IMG/VR virus record: IMGVR_UViG_3300010413_000107
Location: 1 to 33,451 of that record
Source of the DNA: a virus
Direction: 5' to 3' (one strand)
DNA: 33,451 bases
Every line of letters begins with the position of its first letter. Positions within the stretch are counted from its first letter, which is position 1. Below, piece after piece: positions 25,553 through 32,370 of this stretch. Under the pieces are notes generated by a model. The model was not told where the DNA came from. It searched no databases and saw only the letters and a list, made by a program, of their open reading frames with translations. The position numbers and the translations under genes were made by a program.

Positions 25553-26011
25553 TTGTTTCTCCTTCTTTTTGCAGGCTGCAAGCCCCGGCCAATGTCTGCA
25601 AACACAAGCCTTTATACCTGCTGGTTTAGGTGCGTGTCGAGCATAACCTATCGCGGCTATCGCTCTCGCACGAGTGTTGACGGGATAAGTACCTTTAGGT
25701 GCCCCACCAGCCGGTCCACAAAATGGACCTTTCTTATACTTACCCGCATTACTGCCACCCTTTTTCTTCCTATCTTCGGTGACACCAAAGTACTCATTGT
25801 GACGGTCAAGATCATCAAAAGTCCAAATGCTGTCAATATCAACAAGATCAAACTTGCTGTTAGCAATTCGGATAGCTTTTCCCTCACAGTCTTTTCCACC
25901 CTCAGATTGACATTCCTTAAGAACACCATTTGCGATACTGACCCACTTTTTCTTCTGTGCAGGAGTTAGACCTTTTTTAAAACCGTCAACGTCTTTGACA
26001 GTCCACGGCAT
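24371..26011 (-). CDS. Prohead maturation protease fused to scaffold, with N-terminal extension
   Basis: A 546-residue protein in three parts. Residues 1-153 hold a ChaB-like helical unit (MPWTVKDVDGFKKGLTPAQ) and a second unit with KGPFCGPAGGAPKG and IKACVCRHWP. Residues 154-345 are the protease: ENHD at 225-228 provides the probable catalytic His 227, and KEASVC (315-320) the probable Ser 318, as in U35/S78-type prohead serine proteases. Residues 374-546 are a charged coiled-coil scaffold. It should cleave scaffold and itself during head maturation. The start has AAGGAGTAAGTC upstream and follows the portal gene closely. In-frame internal starts at 25552 and 24892 are listed separately. Confidence 0.84.
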   Translation of the reverse strand: MPWTVKDVDGFKKGLTPAQKKKWVSIANGVLKECQSEGGKDCEGKAIRIANSKFDLVDIDSIWTFDDLDRHNEYFGVTEDRKKKGGSNAGKYKKGPFCGPAGGAPKGTYPVNTRARAIAAIGYARHAPKPAGIKACVCRHWPGLAACKKKEKQMEVTTEKVPKGALRFVEEGFHAFAFKDGEDKPMRIQMTAYNGKIIKGHWYWGDLAIDLSGIKFGSGKFPILENHDTARKVGFHNGKPDIEDNKLELVPEKTHLVDTEAANEFARLSSDGFPYQASIYAKPTEIQRLMKDETTEVNGFTMRGPGTVWRKCEFKEASVCVFGWDSSTKSSAFSREATEDVEYIENALEETHEGTQFAKSEDTQYFNEEGGEIMNLDELKQKHPDLVTQLSEEVKVALNKEFDKERAQFTAEKDALEQKNADNEKRLAGLEKKDALREEREREDHADRIWAEKLAESDIDDYLHEKVKRMVSFKKFVKDDVLDVEAFSAAINEEIKDWEGKLSNQSVSGLGSVERKADGGKAPVSAEENTKLSNDLLSRAGQQATA

Positions 26012-26014
26012 GAC

Positions 26015-27682
26015 TTACTCCTTAGATTTGGGTAAAGGTGTCGAACGCTTGACGAGCTTCTTCCCTGCTGGCTTACTTTGAACTGATTTCTTACCTGGTT
26101 CACCTTCAACTGATTCTTGAACGCTCTCAGCGTCCACACCGGCTGAGTAAATCAACTCAGGGTATCGCTCGTCTTCGGTAGCTTTAAGCAATCTCAGTCT
26201 TCCATAACCACCAAAACCCATTCTTCTCGCTACTTCGCTGTGAGGAATACCAATTTGCTCTGCTACCGGACCATGTTTCGTACCAAGTAATCCTTTAGCT
26301 CTTGCTTCGTAGTCTATTACCTCAGATGTCGGAAAAGAGACTTCAAGCAAATGCTCAGGAGCTTTACTGACTTGTTCAAACTGGGGTTCTCCTTTGTCGC
26401 TGAAACTTGTGGCTTCTCTGACTTTGAACTTAGTTGGAAATCTCGTTACCTTGCTTCGTAGGTAGAAGATGCCTGCCCAAAACTCGTATTTCACAAACCT
26501 CTCAAAATAAGCGATCTCGTCACTCATCCTATCAGAATATGGGCCACGAGATGCTTTAACGCTCGCATAAGGAGCTCTTGAAGCTCCAGTACTTATATCT
26601 TCGGGCTCGTTTAAGCCTGCTGTAATCAGATTTAAAATGTCGGTATCTTCTTCCTTGATTTTAGATAACTGAGGGTAAGTCGCTTGCAAAGTACAGCCAG
26701 GTGGTAGGACAAGTGTGCTACCGGGAGTCTTTTTAGCCATGATCCCAGTCTTGCGTCTTTCTTCGTCTGAAAGACTAAGCCACAATTTGAACGTTCTCGG
26801 GTCTTCTATCTGTACTGTCCAGACATAAGCTCCCGCAGACTTTTTATGATCGATTTCATATTTTTTGAGGTTCTCGTAATGGTTTAACCATTCGATTGTC
26901 GTTCTCAGATAACCAATAGCTCTACGAGTCAAGAACCCCTTATCCCATGCAACTACGAATCGATAATAGCCACCAAAGGGTTTAAACGCTTTATTCTTTG
27001 ATTTGGCTCTGTATTGGTACTTATCATTAACATCATTGTGATTTGATACCGCCTTTACAAAATCGGGGTATTTAGCCACATAGATGCTCGGTACTTGGTC
27101 ATATTCTCGAAAGGGGATTACCTTCGAGCTTGTGCGTTGTATTCGGACATTATAAAAGACAGGGGTTAATACTTTGGTAGGATGAAAAATGATACCAGAA
27201 CCATCATCTCCACTGGTATCTATTGTTGATGGATCGATAAAATCTACCTCTACAAACCCATCTGGATGTAGTGTTAGCATTAAAAAAAGCTCGCCTTCAA
27301 CTTCTGCACGAGCTACAAATTTTGGCCACATATTATAAAGTCTGTTTCGCCAGTCAAATGTGACCTCATCAATTACGTCCTGAATTTGTCTTATTTCTGA
27401 CCAAAAACCAAAACCATTACCACATACTCTTCCAGCAAGACCTCTAACTGCGGTATTGACTTGAGGATTGCGCTGAAATTTCTCCCAACACTGGGATTGT
27501 AAAGACTTTCTATCCTGATTTGAGTCTTCTTTACCTTCTGGATTTACAGGAAAACCATCAGGGTCTTTACGCTTTCCGTCACTCTCATCATACTGCCACG
27601 GCATTGCAAATGTCATGTTAGCCATGACATCGTCCGGTATGTTCATAATATATTCAGATATTTCTTGCTGTTGCAAAATCAA
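26015..27682 (-). CDS. Portal protein
   Basis: A protein of about 555 residues placed between terminase and protease, as portals are. Visible portal-type features: an N-terminal QRNPQ..NTAVRGLAGRV helix region, VEGELFLML..HPDGFVEVDFIDPSTID (clip/wing strands), and a late EYFERFVKYEFW-like helical stretch. The C-terminus is Lys/Ser-rich. The start is TTG: the upstream stop TGA overlaps TTG at 27682, and a second TTG two codons on (27676) has the better distance to AAAGGGGG. The first ATG (27643) lacks a ribosome binding site. It forms the DNA entry ring at one capsid vertex. Confidence 0.88.
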   Translation of the reverse strand: MILQQQEISEYIMNIPDDVMANMTFAMPWQYDESDGKRKDPDGFPVNPEGKEDSNQDRKSLQSQCWEKFQRNPQVNTAVRGLAGRVCGNGFGFWSEIRQIQDVIDEVTFDWRNRLYNMWPKFVARAEVEGELFLMLTLHPDGFVEVDFIDPSTIDTSGDDGSGIIFHPTKVLTPVFYNVRIQRTSSKVIPFREYDQVPSIYVAKYPDFVKAVSNHNDVNDKYQYRAKSKNKAFKPFGGYYRFVVAWDKGFLTRRAIGYLRTTIEWLNHYENLKKYEIDHKKSAGAYVWTVQIEDPRTFKLWLSLSDEERRKTGIMAKKTPGSTLVLPPGCTLQATYPQLSKIKEEDTDILNLITAGLNEPEDISTGASRAPYASVKASRGPYSDRMSDEIAYFERFVKYEFWAGIFYLRSKVTRFPTKFKVREATSFSDKGEPQFEQVSKAPEHLLEVSFPTSEVIDYEARAKGLLGTKHGPVAEQIGIPHSEVARRMGFGGYGRLRLLKATEDERYPELIYSAGVDAESVQESVEGEPGKKSVQSKPAGKKLVKRSTPLPKSKE

Positions 27683-28008
27683 CCCCCTTTACCGGTCGTT
27701 TGTTTAATGAGTTGATCTTCTTGCTTACGCAACTTATCAAGTTTGTCCTTCAACCTCTTATACTCCTCACGATCATCTGAATTTGTCCATTTATAACAGT
27801 TATCACTTCCGTTTCGTTCTTCAAGTCTCCACATTCTACCTTGAATTTCTTGAATAGCGTGGGAAGTAAAATGAAGTTGTTGACTGGCTTTAACAAATAA
27901 AACATCGGACGACTTTGCAAAGTATTCATTCGCACCGAAAGCCATTCCGAAAAGTACAAAAATAGCGATGGTCACCTCAATGACCTCTTTTTTAAACGCT
28001 AAAGCCAT
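27679..28008 (-). CDS. Small membrane-anchored protein between terminase and portal
   Basis: From ATG at 28008 it is 109 residues with one hydrophobic segment near the N-terminus (VIEVTIAIFVLFGMAFGA) and a charged helical C-terminal half (EEYKRLKDKLDKLRKQEDQL). GTG at 28014 is another possible start, but AAGG sits seven bases before 28008. Its stop overlaps the portal TTG start. A membrane protein here is uncommon; it could anchor packaging or be a moron. No family recognised. Confidence 0.6.
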   Translation of the reverse strand: MALAFKKEVIEVTIAIFVLFGMAFGANEYFAKSSDVLFVKASQQLHFTSHAIQEIQGRMWRLEERNGSDNCYKWTNSDDREEYKRLKDKLDKLRKQEDQLIKQTTGKGG

Positions 28009-28017
28009 AAACACACC

Positions 28018-28191
28018 TTAGGACTCTTTACAAATAGCATCTTCAAAGACAGTTTGATGGTGTTTATGACACCATCCCCAACAATACCAATGTGAGCCAG
28101 TCTGTCCCTGACTACGGTAACTATCGAAGCTCTGACAATCCTTACAGCGGTCGTGACTCGTGATTTTCAACTCCACATCCGAATCAGACAT
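28018..28191 (-). CDS. 57-residue Cys/His-rich protein
   Basis: An open frame from ATG at 28191 to TAA at 28018 encodes MSDSDVELKITSHDRCKDCQ and onward, with Cys at 16, 19, 37, 41, 54 and several His (HKHH at 42-45). CxxC plus CxxxC with His suggests a small metal-binding fold. GAAGG lies seven bases before ATG. It opens the transcript that follows a possible internal promoter, and its stop is ten bases before the next start. Unknown function. Confidence 0.65.
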   Translation of the reverse strand: MSDSDVELKITSHDRCKDCQSFDSYRSQGQTGSHWYCWGWCHKHHQTVFEDAICKES

Positions 28192-28216
28192 AATCACGCC
28201 TTCGATAATTAGTTCG

Positions 28217-28250
28217 TTCGGGGTGAGGAAAGGAGTAAACTCACCCCGAA
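28217..28250. repeat. Strong 11-bp hairpin downstream of terminase
   Basis: TTCGGGGTGAG (28217-28227) and CTCACCCCGAA (28240-28250) are perfect inverted repeats with a 12-base loop. No T-run follows on either strand, so this looks like a processing/stability hairpin or operator rather than a standard terminator. It lies between the possible internal promoter and the 57-residue gene. Confidence 0.6.
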
Positions 28251-28295
28251 CTTAGGAGGATATATGAGGTAGCTAAACCCCGGTTACCCACTCCT

Positions 28296-28326
28296 ATGAT
28301 ACCAAATACATGGACCCCCTTGTCAA
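28296..28326 (-). promoter_or_regulatory. Possible internal promoter before portal/capsid genes
   Basis: TTGACA (28321-28326) and TATCAT (28296-28301) on the minus strand, 19 bases apart; the -10 is preceded by TGG, an extended -10 form that tolerates poor spacing. It would give separate transcription of the 57-residue gene through the structural genes, independent of the terminase transcript. Confidence 0.5.
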
Positions 28327-28345
28327 GAACTTTTTTTCACTTTTT

Positions 28346-30256
28346 TTAATATTTTGCAAGAAGTCCCTGTCCTGGTGAGAAGAAGCCAAATCCCGCACTT
28401 GATCTTCTCAGTCGAAAACTGTCAAAACCTAATTCTCTACCACCATATAAACCCCATCCTGTTGCATAGACTGAATCATCTTGTATTCCCCCTCTTTCAA
28501 ACTTCTCCCTACTACCAAATACATAGGCTGATGTTGTAGGGTCAGAGGATTTAGTCCAATGATCGAAAGCACCCATTTCTTCCCGTAAGATGTCTTCTGT
28601 TTTCGAGCCCGGTGTTGGGATATGTGGGGCTTTAAAACGTCCTTCTTTACAGCAGATATAGAACTCTTTAAAGGCTGCTTTTTGTCTGTCGTAGTTTGGA
28701 TAGATCGCTTCGAATTTGATTGTTCTTTCTTCACACCAACCTCCTATGTCCCAAGCACCCCAACGTTCTGAGCATACCACATCTATCCCGTCATACTCTA
28801 TATCTAATAAATCCATAGTCTCTTTGACAGCATTAACCGCATGATTTTCCACATTCATAAGATATAAAAGTACATAAAAGTACTTGGGAGCTGCTTCTGA
28901 GAGTCTTGCCGTAAGAGGATTGGTCTTACTACCAATTAACCCCTTAGCAATAGCCACCAATACCGTTCGAGCTTGTCCCCTTACAGCGAGAGGATCCCCG
29001 AAGTCTAATCCTACCAATATAGCCCAATCAGTATCAAATACCTTAGACAACTCCATCAACATGTCAAAAGTTACAGGATAGTTGCTATTTGCATCTATTC
29101 TGGCTATATTGTCGAGGTAATACATTCGATTGTCTATTTCCTGTATCTGATTATATAGGAAATCAGTATCAAATCCCTTTTCAGAATTTGAATCAACGCT
29201 GTTTAGTATGTCGTTCCTTCGTGTGACAGCTTCCATGATCTTCGCATTATTCAAATAATCCCCATCGATAGCTATAATTCTCATAGCGTCAATCAATTCC
29301 TGAGTAAATATCTGAGTGCGACCAGCTTCCCATGTGTTTAAGAAATATCGCTCGAACTCACCGAATGGAAATTTTGCCTTGTAATCTGCAAGTTGTCCAG
29401 CCGTCATGTGGGGGTTCATGTAGTCGTCAATGTCCCCAGTTTTAGAGGCTCGGTAGTTAAAAAACACAGTATGGGTTTGTTTGGTGACGTAGTTTTCGTA
29501 GAGTTGATAGAGGACGTGGGTCTTCTCGCTCACAGTCGAGTCGATTACCCCAAGTGCGTTAGGCATGTTTCTTATACTACCGTCAAGCTGGACGAAGAAC
29601 TTGGGCTTCTTCATGTCAAAGATTTCTGAAAATGTGTATCCCGTAATATTTGACACGATACCGCTAAAGGATGATATAGAACGAATCAAAGATCGAATCT
29701 GTCCATCAGTACCTTTGAGCCTTATCTCTTTCTCCTGTATATTACGTTTTCCTACCGCAGTTAATAGATTAGGTGAATTTAAGATAATATCCCGCATGAT
29801 GTCATAATGAACGAACTTGACCTGATCCTTACTATTCGCACCCAACATTATCTGCTGACGAGGGAAGTTAAAGAACTTCCATAACTGAATAAGACATGCT
29901 AAGAGACTCTTACCTTCACCACGTTGCCAACAGAGGACAATGAGACGGTATAAAAAACGACCATCAGACATTCTAAGAGCTTCACGACAGATGTTTTGTT
30001 GAGTCCACCACATGGTTGCGTAGGATTTCTTGGTTTCTGGATGAAGTTCGGTGGGTAGTTCCTTCATCAGCACCCAAGCAACTGTGGCGGAGCCAGGTGG
30101 GTAGATCGGTACGCAAACGTTTTCATTAGCCCAAGCTACAAATCCCTCTCCACCGTCACGAAAACTCACTGGTTCGTACTCCGGTGTCGGGGGAGTAAGT
30201 AAATCAGGCTCACGAAACCCCGTCACTATACCATGACGATTCACGAGCTTGCCCAT
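28346..30256 (-). CDS. Terminase large subunit
   Basis: A 636-residue packaging motor. The ATPase domain has the Walker A sequence QRGEGKS (111-117) and a Walker B-like YTFSEIFDM around 207-215 with the catalytic Glu at about 211. The nuclease domain starts near residue 410 with ILVGLDFGD (Asp 418 as a likely metal ligand) and a second acidic motif near YDGIDVV (488-494). The protein moves DNA into the prohead through the portal and cuts concatemers. The ribosome binding site AAAGGAGTTAATC overlaps the upstream gene's stop region. Confidence 0.93.
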   Translation of the reverse strand: MGKLVNRHGIVTGFREPDLLTPPTPEYEPVSFRDGGEGFVAWANENVCVPIYPPGSATVAWVLMKELPTELHPETKKSYATMWWTQQNICREALRMSDGRFLYRLIVLCWQRGEGKSLLACLIQLWKFFNFPRQQIMLGANSKDQVKFVHYDIMRDIILNSPNLLTAVGKRNIQEKEIRLKGTDGQIRSLIRSISSFSGIVSNITGYTFSEIFDMKKPKFFVQLDGSIRNMPNALGVIDSTVSEKTHVLYQLYENYVTKQTHTVFFNYRASKTGDIDDYMNPHMTAGQLADYKAKFPFGEFERYFLNTWEAGRTQIFTQELIDAMRIIAIDGDYLNNAKIMEAVTRRNDILNSVDSNSEKGFDTDFLYNQIQEIDNRMYYLDNIARIDANSNYPVTFDMLMELSKVFDTDWAILVGLDFGDPLAVRGQARTVLVAIAKGLIGSKTNPLTARLSEAAPKYFYVLLYLMNVENHAVNAVKETMDLLDIEYDGIDVVCSERWGAWDIGGWCEERTIKFEAIYPNYDRQKAAFKEFYICCKEGRFKAPHIPTPGSKTEDILREEMGAFDHWTKSSDPTTSAYVFGSREKFERGGIQDDSVYATGWGLYGGRELGFDSFRLRRSSAGFGFFSPGQGLLAKY

Positions 30257-30258
30257 GA

Positions 30259-30825
30259 TTAACTCCTTTCAGCTTTCCTCCTTACGAGTTTCAGCTTGCG
30301 CTGTTCCTTTAACGCTTCCTTCTCCATGTTCTCGTAGTATCCTCTATTACTGGGAACGAGATCAGCGACATCAGGTTGAGATTTCTTCCCCACACCCAAC
30401 TCTCTCCAAGTGCTATCAATCGTTTTGATAACTTCCCTGATTTCCTTAAACAACGAATGTATCTTAGTGGTTCCAGATTTCGTCATTTCGGGTATCTGTG
30501 AGGTTTGTAAAGCCATCTCAAGTATCTTAAACCGTGCCAACTGCTTATATAACGGGATTATCTGCATTCCAACTCTGAACAAGTCAAAGTTATCCATCTC
30601 AGAAGCAAGGTTATCCAGTATCATCTTCTCAACCTGCTTGAGGTACTTCATCACAACCACACATTTTCGATTAAGCTCCGTGGTAAAGTAGGGACATATT
30701 TGGTAAGAGGGGCAGTTTTCCATGTCACAGTCCTGTATAGCAGTCCATACTGGGAACGTTTCATCCTGAAGTTTACGCTGATTGACCTTCATCAATCCAT
30801 AGTCTTTATATTCACCGTTATCCAT
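30259..30825 (-). CDS. Terminase small subunit (candidate)
   Basis: A 188-residue protein, first of the virion block and directly before the large terminase, the normal place of the DNA-recognition subunit. Helical from about 55 to 150 with a central amphipathic stretch (QIIPLYKQLARFKILEMALQ), ending in a basic KLVRRKAERS tail. The N-terminal part has four Cys (33, 38, 44, 55) that could bind a metal, which is unusual for small terminases. A strong promoter and AAAGGAGATGTC lie just upstream. Assignment is by position and size; no DNA-binding helix-turn-helix was recognised. Confidence 0.6.
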   Translation of the reverse strand: MDNGEYKDYGLMKVNQRKLQDETFPVWTAIQDCDMENCPSYQICPYFTTELNRKCVVVMKYLKQVEKMILDNLASEMDNFDLFRVGMQIIPLYKQLARFKILEMALQTSQIPEMTKSGTTKIHSLFKEIREVIKTIDSTWRELGVGKKSQPDVADLVPSNRGYYENMEKEALKEQRKLKLVRRKAERS

Positions 30826-30859
30826 GACATCTCCTTTGTTTTAAAGTGATTTTTAAGCC

Positions 30860-30889
30860 ATCATAAAGCACTCCGATAGCGTTTGTCAA
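30860..30889 (-). promoter_or_regulatory. Strong sigma70-type promoter for the virion block
   Basis: TTGACA (30884-30889) and TATGAT (30860-30865) on the minus strand, spaced 18 (17 if the -10 is read as TTATGA). It points into the small-terminase candidate, whose start is 35 bases from the -10. No other equally good promoter was noticed for that gene, so this is probably the late promoter or one of its elements. Confidence 0.78.
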
Positions 30890-30924
30890 GCAAAAAATGG
30901 GTTTGATAAGCCTCTATACAGTGG

Positions 30925-30969
30925 ATTACGCAGAACTATGTAATTCCTTACATAGTTTTAACAGCGTAA
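30925..30969. repeat. Large hairpin upstream of the virion promoter
   Basis: AACTATGTAA-TTCC-TTACATAGTT (30934-30957) is a perfect 10-bp stem, and TTACGC on the outer left pairs with GCGTAA on the outer right to extend it. It may be a terminator for a rightward transcript (followed by TTTTAACA), an operator or a cruciform. Confidence 0.6.
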
Positions 30970-30977
30970 AACAGGCC

Positions 30978-31031
30978 TAAAACACTGGAAAACACTCTCG
31001 AGGCATAGAAAAACACTGGAAAAACACTCAA
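30978..31031. repeat. Two near-identical ~20-bp direct repeats (AACACTGGAAAA type)
   Basis: The segment AAAACACTGG followed by an A-run and ACACTC occurs at 30978-30999 and 31008-31031, about 30 bp (roughly three helical turns) apart on the same face of the DNA. This suits cooperative protein binding upstream of the virion promoter. Confidence 0.6.
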
Positions 31032-31068
31032 AAGACATCATATTTAGGCATATATTACGCAGGGAAAG

Positions 31069-31088
31069 TGTCTCAAATTAATGAGACA
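31069..31088. promoter_or_regulatory. Palindromic operator-like site TGTCTCA-N6-TGAGACA
   Basis: A perfect 7-bp inverted repeat with a six-base AT spacer. The same 14 bases TGTCTCAAATTAAT recur at 31774-31787. Fits a site for a dimeric repressor. Confidence 0.6.
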
Positions 31089-31090
31089 AC

Positions 31091-31187
31091 CTTTTAGGAG
31101 CTTGCTACACGTTAAAAAGTCTGCGTTATATGATTTTCGCTTAAAATCGTCATTATCATTAACGTAGACTTTTAGGAGCCCGCTACA
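31091..31187. repeat. Hairpin bracketed by direct repeats TTTTAGGAGC..GCTACA
   Basis: Near-identical ~21-bp segments of the form CTTTTAGGAGCnnGCTACA flank a large dyad. The outer arms are AAAAGTCTGCGTTA and TAACGTAGACTTTT (13 of 14 pairs), and GATTTT-CGCTT-AAAATC forms a perfect inner stem. The whole could fold into a branched RNA or cruciform. Confidence 0.6.
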
Positions 31188-31283
31188 TCGATTTGACTAC
31201 ACAGCTATATAACTATACTTGTAGTTACGTTTATTATGATCCGTGAGCCGTGGGGAATATTATTGGTATATTTATGTTGTGTG

Positions 31284-31357
31284 GGAACCGGGTTCCGGTG
31301 TCTGTAAGACACAATACAAGGCTACTTTTGCAAGCAAAACCACGAAATATTTTGTGG
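31284..31357. repeat. Cluster of three small dyads
   Basis: GGAACC-G-GGTTCC (31284-31296), GTGTCT-GTA-AGACAC (31298-31312) and ACCACGAAATATTTTGTGGT (about 31338-31357) lie close together. They could be part of a folded RNA or of protein sites in the control region. Confidence 0.45.
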
Positions 31358-31459
31358 TCGAGTCTCGGTAGTCAAGAGATGGGGGCTACTACGCTGTGAT
31401 ATTTCGAGGGGGGCTACATTTTTTGTAGCTTATACGCTATATGTAGCACAAAATATGAT

Positions 31460-31566
31460 GTAGTTATATAGTTATATAGTGTCTGATAATTATTATTATG
31501 TAAACTTGTATTGTATAGTTAACTCCGTATGTAGTTATATAGTTATATAGTTGTATAGTTATATAG
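31460..31566. repeat. TAGTTATA iterons, forward orientation
   Basis: The 20-mer GTAGTTATATAGTTATATAG occurs at 31460 and again at 31531, and the second copy continues with TTGTATAGTTATATAG. The basic unit is about 8-9 bp (TAGTTATA/TAGTTGTA). Single units also occur at 31583, 31615 and 31631. Confidence 0.75.
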
Positions 31567-31672
31567 AAAACAACATGCCCCATGTAGTTGTATAGTTATC
31601 TTCATATATTGCGATGTAGTTTTCGATATATGTAGTTGGCATCACGTCTACTCAAGCGCTTTACCGCAAGGC

Positions 31673-31971
31673 AACTATACAACTATACAGCTACAAAAAA
31701 ATAAAACTACATAGCTACGAAATATAGTTTTATAGATAACTACATAGGGACTGTCTCAAATGTCTCAGTTTTATGTCTCAAATTAATTGCAATAAATTAT
31801 AATAAATTCAGTTAGTTATAGCGTGAGACAGTATTGTATCAAATAACAATTCGAGACAGTTCGTATTGTTACTTTTTTTTCATACTTTTATGTAATTAAA
31901 TATCTAATATTATGCAAATAATGTCACAGCTAACTATACAACTATCTAACTACATAGCTATACAACTATAT
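31673..31971. repeat. TAGTTATA iterons, reverse orientation
   Basis: The complementary form (AACTATACAACTATACAGCTAC at 31673-31694, and a 40-base run at 31931-31971) dominates right of about 31660, so the array is roughly symmetric around 31640-31670. Further copies lie at 33187-33270, outside the two plus-strand genes. Confidence 0.7.
31750..31860. promoter_or_regulatory. Cluster of TGTCTCA / TGAGACA sites
   Basis: TGTCTCA at 31752, 31761 and 31774, TGAGACA at 31824, and GAGACAGT at 31825 and 31853; ACTGTCTC at 31750 is the inverse of GAGACAGT. The motifs flank an AT stretch. With the palindrome at 31069 they look like operators of a single regulator acting on both sides of the control region. 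Confidence 0.55.
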
Positions 31972-32018
31972 CTTCCGAACTCATGTATTTGAATTTATTG
32001 AAAAAAAAATTTTTAAAA

Positions 32019-32083
32019 TATATGGTATATTTTTTTTATTTTATGCTTTATATGGTATTAAACTTGCTTACTATATAAGGTAT
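32019..32083. repeat. Three TATATGGTAT-type repeats
   Basis: TATATGGTAT at 32019-32028 and 32049-32058 (30 bp apart) and TATAAGGTAT at 32074-32083. They lie in the A/T-rich stretch just upstream of the first plus-strand gene, the last one overlapping its possible -10, so they may be regulator sites. Confidence 0.5.
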
Positions 32084-32086
32084 GAT
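32058..32086 (+). promoter_or_regulatory. Possible promoter for the plus-strand genes
   Basis: TATGAT (32081-32086) with TTAAAC 17 bases upstream (32058-32063). The -35 is weak; the -10 is good and lies 43 bases before the first start codon. Confidence 0.45.
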
Positions 32087-32129
32087 CGCAACGATAAAAA
32101 AAACAACTAAACTACAAGGGGGTAAAGCT

Positions 32130-32294
32130 ATGAAAAATTTAAAAGGTAAAATTTTTACAATGGTATTAATCGGTGTTCTGTTTTTTTGCGTGAGTTACCT
32201 CATTTCAAAGCGCTTTTATATCAACTATGAAATTTCGAGCGCTTACAGCTATACTCACAGCGTAAAGCAAGCTATTGAAGAACTCACAAAATAA
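32130..32294 (+). CDS. 54-residue single-pass membrane protein
   Basis: From ATG at 32130 (AAGGGGGTAAAGCT upstream) the product is 54 residues: a basic N-terminus (MKNLKGKIFT), a hydrophobic segment (about 10-26, VLIGVLFFCVSYLI), and a polar tail. An in-frame ATG at 32082 would add 16 residues but has no ribosome binding site. It is AT-rich and, with the next gene, the only plus-strand coding in the window. Two AGCGCT sites fall inside it. Function unknown; an early membrane peptide is possible. Confidence 0.58.
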   Translation: MKNLKGKIFTMVLIGVLFFCVSYLISKRFYINYEISSAYSYTHSVKQAIEELTK

Positions 32295-32370
32295 GGGGTA
32301 AAATTAGGGGTAAGGATAAAAGCGCTTTACCTCTAAATTTAGCGCTCAAGTATAAGGGGTAAAAAAAACT

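Larger units (their letters stand above)
30826..32129. other. 1.3-kb gene-free control/origin-like region
   Basis: No convincing gene is present. It holds, left to right: the virion promoter; hairpin 30925-30969; direct repeats 30978-31031; TGTCTCA operators (31069-31088, 31750-31860); a structured element with GCTACA motifs (31091-31187); small hairpins near 31284-31312 and 31338-31357; TAGTTATA iterons (31200-31971); and a strongly A/T tract at 32001-32045. Iterons beside an easily melted tract and dyads are the usual parts of a replication origin. No initiator gene is in the window to test this. Confidence 0.5.

Noticed and set aside
25409-25969. 186-residue plus-strand frame opposite the protease gene
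   Set aside because: Antisense shadow with no start signal or recognisable features.
31280-31360. Possible tRNA suggested by GGGTTCCGG and nearby stems
   Set aside because: No cloverleaf could be assembled: no paired acceptor stem or CCA end, and no anticodon arm at the right spacing.
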